Positions 31,187 to 39,327 of a DNA stretch of 39,327 nt are shown piece by piece; the stretch's first letter is position 1, and every line of letters begins with the position of its first letter. Location of the stretch: assembly GCF_001039355.2 (NCBI RefSeq), contig NW_019775379.1, forward strand, positions 423,694 through 463,020, read 5' to 3'. The notes under the pieces are model-generated. The model searched no databases. It worked only from the letters and a program-made list of their open reading frames with translations, and had not been told where the DNA came from. Source of the DNA: Lingula anatina. Lineage: Eukaryota; Brachiopoda; Lingulata; Lingulida; Lingulidae. The position numbers and the translations under genes are program-made.

Positions 31187-33284
31187 TTTATTACGTAAAA
31201 AGAACGCATCTTGCCTCTGAATAGAGACACAAGCTATCCAAAAATTTAATTGGGATATCTATGACAAGACGATCCCGAATGCTGTCACTTAACAGTAAAT
31301 TAATTTCTAAATTATTTATAATAGGACGAATTCGAAATATTTTCTAAATCAAGAGAAAGGACGTTTTCACTTATCTTTAAGCTTCGTTGTTTATGACCAA
31401 AAACAAGACAAATTAAATTACTGACAACAACAAAATTGGAACAACCCTCAACCAAACAAGTGCCAAATAAGAACAATTAGAAAATTATGCTAAAAGTGCA
31501 GTTATTGCTTAATATTAAATGACGGTGAGATTGTGAATGTTGATTGATCAAAATAAATTACCTGAAAATAACTATCAGAATGAACAAGATAATGACAAAA
31601 ATGCCACAAATATATGCACTTCCATTCTTACCTAATGGCACATTCACAAACAAAAAGAACTGTGTGCACCAACACTTATATCCATGGTCAAACATTGTGA
31701 CATTAAGTGCTTTTTTATCTCAATAAATATGTCTTGAAACTATGCGAATGTAAGCACTATATGGAAATGATGCAATTTTTATGGAAAAGTTACAGAATGT
31801 TATAAGAACTGTTTGTAGTTTTAAAGTTGAATAAATTAAATTACTGGGATAGAGGTAGAAAAGGGCACATACACTGCAGATTAACATTTTTTCTATACAT
31901 TAAATATACTCCTCTAATTTGAAATTCAGTGGCTATAAACTTTAACGCTTTTATCAGGTTCTGTTAAGTAAAGCTCATGACATTAACTTTTCTCATATAT
32001 GATTTAAAAACAGTCAAACCAATTATATTCAGATCTAAGTGTAAAATTGATAGCTGAGAGCAATAAAAATCTGATACAAATCAGCTTACTTTAAATACAT
32101 TGATTGTGGGCCACCACCGAAGTGACAATTATAATCAAAAATCTTTGACTAAATGTAAGATATGTGCTGGTATTTGAATTGTACAATACTATAAATAACT
32201 TAATGACCCAGATACACAAATCTGGTCAATTTCTGTATCTGGGCTAAAAACTGGTCATAAAGATCAGAGTTAATCAGGACATAAAAATCTTCTATAACAG
32301 CTTAGATACCTGGGGTGTAATGTACTCCATTCAAACAGTGAAGGTTAAATTAAAAGCACAGGCATTTTAAGCCTGATAAACATAAACTTACAAGATATGA
32401 CAACTAAAATTAATCACAATATTTGGCCCCATAACTTGCAGCCATAGAAATTAACTTGATAAAAATTACCAATCAATAATTTCTCAGATAAAATCCCTTA
32501 AGAAATCATGTGAAATAAAAAATAATAATAAAATTAGAGTGATAATTTAAATGTTGGTGGTGATTCTGCCAGACTAAAAATCAAATTTCTTCAAAATATG
32601 TTTGTGCAATAATTATCTTTTAGACTACTATCATTTACAATAATTATTGTACAATGTTTTACCAAACCAAAAGTTATTACCTTTTAGACTACTACCATTC
32701 ACTACATGAAAGAACAAAACAACAAAATGAAGAAATAAATAAAATTGCAAACCATGGTTTCACCATAGGTGCTCTCACTGACTGGCTCTAATAAAGGAAT
32801 AACCTATATTTCTTACTAAACCGTCCACTTCCTCATGCGCACTTGCTTAGCTTGTTCCCTGTATCATAAATAGAACTATTAAAATATAACAGTTCAGGGG
32901 TATGAAGAAATAAAAATAATCAAAAAAATAAATTTGGTATAACAGATTTGATAGGCAAGAGGGTGGAGAAGTGGGTACAACACATACACAGTTTCTCTTT
33001 CAAATAATAATGTGTGAAGTCTCATGCCCTATAAGGCATACACCGGGTGTTATCTTTACACAATGAAAAGGTATCTAGTTTTTGAGTCACTCTTGCCATC
33101 GAAATAGAGACTGGTGAATTCCACTCATAAAGGTAAGATTTACAAGTTTTAAACTCAAAAAAGGGCAATGGTTTTGAATATTGTATGCTTTGATGATAAA
33201 AGGAAATGTGTTAAAATTTCCAGGGAAATTACAATGTCACAATAGAAGGGCCTGATGCTCAGTGTGTGTGTCCTTAACCGCAAA
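31187..33284 (-). other. Probable long 3' UTR of the dispanin gene
   Basis: AT-rich, ORF-free sequence directly downstream of the dispanin stop on the - strand. Reading away from the stop, the first AATAAA (TTTATT on +) I found is at about 31187-31192, with another at 31069-31074, giving a UTR of about 2.1 kb. It holds a perfect 10-bp stem-loop (32207-32243) and a 22-bp motif present twice (32617-32638 and 32681-32702). The transcript end is inferred, not proven. Confidence 0.4.
32207..32243 (-). other. Stem-loop in the dispanin 3' UTR
   Basis: CCCAGATACA at 32207-32216 and its exact complement TGTATCTGGG at 32234-32243 form a 10-bp stem with a 17-nt loop. It could be a post-transcriptional control element or just a local inverted repeat. 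Confidence 0.4.
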
Positions 33285-34066
33285 TTAATCGTATTCATTG
33301 TAACTATGAAACAAAGAGGGCAGCACTGCTGCATAAAAAATAACCAGAAACAAGATGATCAGAACAATAAATCCAATGCCAACACCCAAAGCCCAGTGAG
33401 ACATGCGACGAGCTTCGGCAGACTTTGCCTGGGCCTCGGTGATATCGCCGCGATTAATGGCATCTCTGCAGGCGAGAGCTTTCATAATGGCGAAAATACC
33501 AATGGGCCAGCAGCAGAAAATGGTTACCACGATGGCGTAAATCATGTGATCTGGAGGCGGGTTGATCATAGGAGTGTGGACCACCATGACAGTCTGAGGC
33601 TGGCCTGTGATTGGTTGACCTGAATGATTAATAATATCCATTTAAACTGACAATGTAAAAAAAAAAAAAATAATAATAATAATACTGACAACAAATAAAT
33701 AGATAAAATGCATGATAATAATAATAATAATAATTATTATTTTTATAAGATAGTTCATAAGTGTATACTTATATAAATCTATCTCTACAGTAAGTATGAT
33801 ATGGTAATGCACTAGATACTGTAACAGTTATACAACCAATCATATGCAGTATAACAGAAGTCTGTTAGGCCACACAGGACAAAAAGCAAGAAGAATAAAA
33901 TAATATCATTACCATATGGCTGACCCTGGGGGTAGTACTGGGCTTGTGGAGGGTATGCCCCCTCCTGTCCATATGCAGGGGGTCCACCCTGGGGGTAGCC
34001 CTGCCCCTGGGGTACTTCCTTGGCCTTGTCATACTGATTAGCAGTGGTGTCAGGATTATTGCTCAT
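33285..34066 (-). CDS. Dispanin/CD225-domain membrane protein (IFITM/SYNDIG-like), 2 coding exons
   Basis: Coding exons on the - strand are 34066-33913 and 33619-33285, joined in phase 1 (TAT G|GT CAA) by a GTAATG donor and a CATTCAG acceptor, giving 162 residues. Residues 1-75 are a Pro/Gln/Gly/Tyr-rich cytosolic tail. Residues about 74-151 are the CD225 (dispanin) domain: P-P-D-H-M, a first hydrophobic segment (77-98) with C-C-W-P-I-G-I at 87-93, a conserved A-x-x-C-R-D-A-I-N-R-G-D loop (99-110; the Cys at 102 and the pair at 87-88 match the usual palmitoylation positions), then A-R-R-M-S and a second transmembrane helix (129-151). The family includes the IFITM restriction factors and the synaptic SYNDIG and PRRT proteins; invertebrate members are mostly uncharacterised, so no antiviral or synaptic role is claimed. 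An acceptor (TTTATTTCAG) lies 32 bp upstream of the ATG, fed by a noncoding exon. Confidence 0.92.
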
Positions 34067-34913
34067 GTTGGGGAGTGTGGTCGTCTGAGAGGATAGATTC
34101 TGAAATAAAAAAAAGATTTTATATACACCTTGCCACCTTGTGCCAAAATACCAGTAGGTATCAAACATCTGGTGAGTAACAAGAATGAAGGCAGCAAATT
34201 TTGAGTTTCTTCAGCACAATTTTATTTCAATACATATTTAAATAATATTTAAATAAACCTAGAAATAACCACAAAGTGGCATTAAAAATGAGGGGGTGAC
34301 ATGAGAATATTTTTTCTTTTAAGTCTTAGGTGAACATGTACTCCCAAAATATACAGCCATGCCAACAGCCAGCTCCACACTGAATATGTACCCTTTAAAT
34401 GAAGTGAAGTGAAGTGTACTAGTATCAAAAAGTACCAGTAAAATGCTTTTCTAACACAAGAATGTCAGTGCTAATAATTACTTTGGTGTCCCTTTAAAAG
34501 TTTTGGACGAAATCTAATTTAATTTGGCAGTTATAAATATAAAATATATATCTAAGACGTAATTATCTTCGCAACTTTTATATTTGGGCAGGAAAAATAG
34601 AAACTGGGCTAAACCAATAAGCCGGTAAGTCGTCGGGACTGAACGCACTTTCAGCTCAATTTTTCCTATCAGACGTTATATTAACTTGCAGCAGTTGAAC
34701 TTATTATCTGTTTTAGTGAGTGAAATTTAAATTCCTATATCTACCGGCATTTTGATACAGACAAAAAATGGGCAAAATTAGACTTGCAGTCGGTACATGA
34801 CAAAAAGAGTTGTAACTTGAGGCAGAAAACTAAGACAACGGTCCTGATAACGTACGTGACATGGCATGCCCCATAACTAAGAAAAGTAATAGAAAATGCA
34901 TTATGTGCCTTAC

Positions 34914-34995
34914 CTTTCAAATTTGATTGAATTCACTAAATGTCTCACTCGTTAAATCGTTACAAGAGAATTACGCAGCAGCAGATTTTGTTTTA
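34914..34995 (-). other. Noncoding first exon of the dispanin gene
   Basis: On the - strand a strong donor, TTGAAAG|GTAAGG, ends the exon at 34914. It would splice to the acceptor just before 34098, so the intron is about 0.8 kb. The 5' limit is estimated from the promoter motifs at 35006-35032. Confidence 0.55.
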
Positions 34996-35005
34996 TGTTG
35001 TTTAT

Positions 35006-35032
35006 TTCCGGGTGTTGCAATGCAGTCTGGGT
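35006..35032 (-). promoter_or_regulatory. Dispanin core promoter: ZNF143-like and ETS-like sites
   Basis: Reading the - strand, TACCCAGACTGCATTGCA (35032 back to 35015) resembles the ZNF143/Staf site (ACCCAnnATGCATTGC), with one core mismatch, and CCGGAA (35011-35006) is an ETS core directly after it. In other animals this pair marks TATA-less housekeeping promoters just upstream of the start. It lies about 90 bp upstream of the noncoding-exon donor. Confidence 0.45.
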
Positions 35033-35039
35033 AATTGAT

Positions 35040-36499
35040 TGAGTGCAACACAATGGTTGCGACAGCAATTTTCACACCTAACACATTTCTGGTGAATGCT
35101 ATCTCTTTTCTTATCACTGTCATGTATGATTTGATAATATAATCTGAATATCCTAAAGAAAAGACAGAGGTTATCTGACAACAAAGTTAATAAACTGAAG
35201 CCATCTCCTGGCAGATTCTGATATGTGAAATTGTACCGTATATGTATGGGTCCCCCTTATTTGGTGATGTAATTTGAGAAAATATTAATGACAACCTTGA
35301 ATGTTTTCACTGGTTTGAAAAATGATTTTGAACCATTTAATACTAAACCAGGCATACAAAAGGCTAAAACTTAGTATAAGGGCCTATCCCAGATGGTTGA
35401 TAATTTGTCTTTGCTAATAGATAAATAAATAAATAAAAACATATTTTATTTAAATTGTATAACTTTTTTTTTAATGCATGATTGGGAATTTGTAGATTTC
35501 TGAATGTCGCGTTAGTACTTTTTTTATTTTTTGGGAACAGATTCTCATCCCTGTACAAAAACCTTCCATGGAGTCCTTTATATTCTGTAGCTGACGTGTC
35601 TTCTGCGTTACGGAAGACAACTTTATAATGTTGACGGGAGTGTGGACGGGGGATCGAGTAGGCCGCAGTTCTACTTTAAAACTTCATAAACATGTCAAAT
35701 TCCAAGGTGCAATTGGCGAGTCTAATCTGAATTATTAATTCCAAAAGACAACCAAATACAAGATCTTCAAGGACTACTGTTATACAGATGAAGAAATGAT
35801 AAACGAAATCCATGGACCAATTTTTCTTTAAGATATGTTGCAAACAATAGACAATTATTCCCTCTTTGGTAATGCATAGCTCTGCTTCATTGTGGGGTGG
35901 TTAGGAACGATTATAATTTTTCGGTTAAAATATATTTATCATATTAATTTCAGCATAAATTCACAATGTTTGTTTATTAATTCGTTTATTTATTTAATAG
36001 TACATGCATGTATAATTAAGCTTATCCATCTATATTGTACCTGTTAATTTATGATTTTGTTTATTTACATATATTACTACTCATCACTACTCATCTATTG
36101 TGCATTTATAATTATTTTTGGGAAACATTAACTAGAAAATTGAAAAGCTTTGATTTAGTATCACAATGTATTTCACGAATGAAACCTTTTTTTTTTTGCT
36201 TTTTCACTGAATTATATTAAATGCAACTTGTGCAGTGATTGATATTTTCTTTTTCTGTCTACGTGTATAAGTTAACACCGAACGCTTCTTACACTAACAA
36301 TAAACGATGGCCTTAACATCCAATTGACCTTTGGCTTTTCTATCTAATTTCTTGGTCAAAGGAAAAGCCATAAAGTGGGCCATAAAACATGGAAATAATC
36401 CAATCGATTTATCTGTCCACTTATATCTATTTTACGGTTGCTAAACTCTATATGCATTTCATAGTTTCACTAACAATAGAGTATTAAAGAGCAAGAGTT
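35040..36499. other. Intergenic, no gene recognised
   Basis: AT-rich DNA with T runs and short open frames without domain similarity. A CTTCTGCG-TTACGGAAG patch at about 35599-35618 is locally GC-richer. Confidence 0.5.
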
Positions 36500-36850
36500 G
36501 AGCGTGTCGCATCTGCGCTTCTGTGTGCCGAGATCTGACCTTGGGTGCAACATGAAAGAACTGATCAAATTTTTGTTCAATTTTTCATCGGTGTTCGTCT
36601 GACGGCAGTGACGGCTCCTGTGGCGTTTTAATACGACGAGGATGGCGCACAGTACGGGGCCGTGTTTACGCCCTAATTAGCCATATGCTTCCGCTGGCTT
36701 TCGCCTTTGTCATGTTGATTGAACGACCATCAAAATGTGGTTTTTCGCCGCTAAAATTGACACAAAATTAGCAATCATCTGGCTGCGCCCTGTGAATATT
36801 TAATGTGCCGTGGACGCTTCACCTTAATGCTATATTAACTGACTTGCATT
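36500..36850. promoter_or_regulatory. Candidate conserved noncoding element/enhancer
   Basis: An ORF-free block whose G+C (about 46% by hand count over 36481-36840) stands above the AT-rich surroundings. It has high complexity and a dense set of transcription-factor-like motifs: TGACCTTG (36536-36543, nuclear receptor), TGTTTAC (36663-36669, forkhead), TAATTAG (36674-36680, homeodomain), CATATG (36682-36687, E-box), CTTTGTC (about 36715, SOX/TCF-like) and CATCTGG (36776-36782, E-box). Unlike most of the intergenic DNA it lacks homopolymers over long stretches. Its target gene could be outside the window. Confidence 0.4.
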
Positions 36851-38837
36851 TCGACAATTTTCAGATTGATAAATTAAGAAGTACTTATTATTAGCGAGAT
36901 GGTCGAAAGAAAGAAAAAAGAAAAAAATCGTTGGGAAATATACAGCATTGTTTGAGATTAAGACCATGCAATCTGTTTCGTGATAATGCTTAGTCAAATC
37001 GGCAGAGTCAAAGAGTGCATATGCATCTTTTTAAAAGTAATGGTTGCTAGAAATACCTTTATGACAATAGAAAGCGACGGAGCGTGAGAGATATTAGAGT
37101 AATAAAGAAATGGACAAAACGTAGAACAAAACAAAAGAAACGTAAAGGTGATGATATATGATAGTAATACTAATGGACATTGAGTATGGGGGTCAGGAGG
37201 ATATTAACTACGAAAAACATTAACTACAACGTAAGATAGCAAAATGCACTAAAAGAAAAAATAGGAACAAAAAGGGGTTAATTATATATTTTTAGAAAAT
37301 TAAACACGAAGCAAAAGATGTATGAGCGAGAGAGAAAAAATAAGGTGAAATTACGAGTCTCAAGCATGATTTGAAACAGGGACTACACATACCAAAGTTG
37401 CAAAGACAAAAAAAGAAAAAAGTGGAGGAATTAAGAATATGCACTTGCAGTCTTTGTTCCACTGTTTTTGAGGTGTGAGAAATGACACAACAGGCTTGGA
37501 ATGAGAAACAGACAATAAAAATAATGAATAAGAATGGATGCATAAATATACAAATGAGAATAGAAAATAAAGATAAACAAAAACAAAATAATAAAGGACA
37601 ACTACAAAGGGAAATGTAATTATACAGTAAAAATTAAGTTTATGTTTGGACCATACATCAGTTCAGATATAAAAAAAGTGGCAATTCCACTTTGTTTTGC
37701 TAATTTGATTGTATATTCAATGCACTGTCAATTGTAATATATTATTACTCTCTGCTCATGTACTGGTACGTTGAAATGCATTATCTATGTATAATCTATG
37801 TAAATACCCACTGTGACTTCTACTATACGTTGTCATCGTTCCCATTCTTTCAAATTAAATAACTTAATTCTTCAACTTTGCAATGCGTTAAATTAAAGCC
37901 TGTATCGCCTTTTCATAACCTGTTTGCTAAAAAGAGCTTGGCTAAGTCTGTCGAGTCACTTTCTTCAACGAGGGTCCTATTACTCAGATTACTGCTTGCA
38001 CGCATTCACGTAACACTACTCGTGTTTGGAGGCGCCTCGGCGTAAACAATTTCTATAGTAAACACGCTTTTTTACTCACAATGATTGATCCACCAGTAAC
38101 GCCCAAGACAACCGTCTGTGTGCACATGAATAAGTAAAGTTACTATGACTATGAACAAAGGGAGTTTATTCCGGGATTAATTGCATCGATTTAGAGTGAA
38201 TGGACTGGGGTTGGACAATGATGAAATCACGCGATAGGAGTGTAGTCACATTGAGAAAAGATGGTTTGAATCTTCTACGGCTCTGCTGCCGTAGGTTTCG
38301 ACTCTGTAATTTTAAAACAACTTAGAATTAAATTCCATTTGCTTATACACGCCGAATCAAATTTCATTAGAATAAAAGTTTGGCTTTTTTCACCCGAAAA
38401 ACATGCGTCGTACGAAGCGACTTTATCACAGTGATTATACATACGTCACTCAGGCTGAGACAGATTCAGATTTGGCGCAGCTAAACTAAATGTGAACTCG
38501 GTCTAAGTTTGCGCGCCAATTCTTCCTTGAGCCAGTAGCCATGTAAAACGAGGACAAAAACAGCACGAGACAAGAGAGAACATCTAATCATATAAACACC
38601 AGAATCTGAAAAAGAAGTAGAATTTTTTTGCCACTCAGTAGAGTTGCCCTTGTTTCAGAGTTGAATATTTTGAAATATATTCATAAAAACGAATGAAAGT
38701 AATGGTAAGTGTGTAGAGCAAGTGAAAGAAATAATCGAATAATTAAACGAACAAATTAATTAACACACGCGAGCAAAAGAACGAATAAACTTATGAACGG
38801 AAGAATAATTGGGTAGAAAGTTAGCCAGTCATTCTTT

Positions 38838-38862
38838 CAGACAGACAGACAGACAGACAGAC
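38838..38862. repeat. (CAGA)n microsatellite
   Basis: About six CAGA units in a row. Confidence 0.9.
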
Positions 38863-39182
38863 AAGGAATCTGTCAGATAGAAAAACAGACTGACGGATAA
38901 ATAGATAAAGAAAATCGAACCATCAGGAAAACTGGGAATTATTGTTGACTTCTGTAGCTTTTTTTTGGTACTAACATACTTAGAAAAATCGAAATCATAT
39001 CCGTTTGACATTTCATAAAGATTCACCATGAATATAAATTGAGAAGCGATATGCTTAAAGATATTTCCGTTCAAATAAACAACCTCCTGCCTCGAATGTC
39101 TATGTATCTTATTTTGATCCGCTAGCTTGTAACAGGGTCTTCCCGCGGTGACTAACTACATCTATACTCTCACACACACAAA

Positions 39183-39205
39183 CTCTCTCTCTCTCTCTCT
39201 CTCTC
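39183..39205. repeat. (CT)n microsatellite
   Basis: About eleven CT units, preceded by a short CA run. Confidence 0.9.
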
Positions 39206-39327
39206 ATTAAACTATAAAGCCCCCTTTACACTGGACGGCGTCCCTTCTGCGTCCAGCAGTACGGCCCCATTTGAGAGTTAAAAATTATAATACTTTACGT
39301 GCCGACAACTGGCCGATCATTGAGCAT

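Larger units (their letters stand above)
36851..39327. other. Intergenic, no gene recognised
   Basis: AT-rich, A-rich on the + strand between 37080 and 37690. A second higher-complexity stretch (about 37920-38560) contains two GTAAACA forkhead-like sites and a GGATTAATTGCATCGAT homeodomain-like string. Microsatellites are at 38838-38862 and 39183-39205. Confidence 0.5.

Noticed and set aside
33255-33623. 122-codon + strand open frame
   Set aside because: Antisense to dispanin exon 3, whose CD225 domain is unmistakable.

Overview
The window looks like nuclear DNA from a marine invertebrate. It is AT-rich, genes are split by GT-AG introns (one about 10 kb), untranslated regions are long and AATAAA poly(A) signals are present. 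Microsatellites and short inverted-repeat elements are common. The gene families are all metazoan. The overall style (AT-richness, many acatgta-type strings, tandem secreted or membrane genes) suggests a lophotrochozoan such as a mollusc or brachiopod, but nothing here fixes the phylum. There is no bacterial operon, CRISPR array, rRNA or convincing tRNA.

Left end (1-5.5 kb): two successive candidate 3'-terminal exons of an adiponectin-receptor-like (PAQR/AdipoR) gene on the + strand, at 179-346 and 1319-1444. Both start at the same codon position (F-x-S-H-Q-I-x-H, the zinc-ligand helix) right after a splice acceptor, and each has its own stop codon. The rest of that gene lies left of the window. 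Next come two near-identical 1.4-kb copies (2664-4071 and 4073-5497) separated by a single N, most probably a false duplication of two haplotypes at an assembly gap.

Middle (7.6-18.7 kb): a three-exon, secreted, probably GPI-anchored Ly6/uPAR three-finger protein of the quiver/sleepless-like type, with a 10.2-kb first intron.

Core (20.2-29.6 kb): three tandem, same-strand, recently duplicated zona pellucida (ZP) domain membrane proteins (21791-23098, 24622-25806, 28267-29520). Each is encoded by one coding exon that begins 6 to 7 nt after a 3' splice site, so each has an intron in its 5' leader. Homologous leader exons with splice donors can be seen upstream of the first two. All three keep 10 ZP cysteines, a basic furin-like cleavage site, an external hydrophobic patch and a transmembrane helix. 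Their cytoplasmic tails differ. A 132-bp block of the ZP-C half is nearly identical in all three, which suggests gene conversion. Small snap-back elements with CCGGTGTAAC-type ends lie on both sides of the cluster.

Right (31-35 kb): a minus-strand dispanin/CD225 (IFITM/SYNDIG-like) gene with two coding exons, a noncoding first exon, a promoter with ZNF143-like and ETS-like sites, and probably a 3' UTR of about 2 kb. The last 4 kb have no recognisable gene but hold a GC-richer, ORF-free block (about 36.5-36.85 kb) dense in developmental transcription-factor motifs, a candidate conserved enhancer.

The genes are not an operon. The only evident functional cluster is the ZP triplet, whose products would form or modify an extracellular matrix or coat on an epithelium or gamete.
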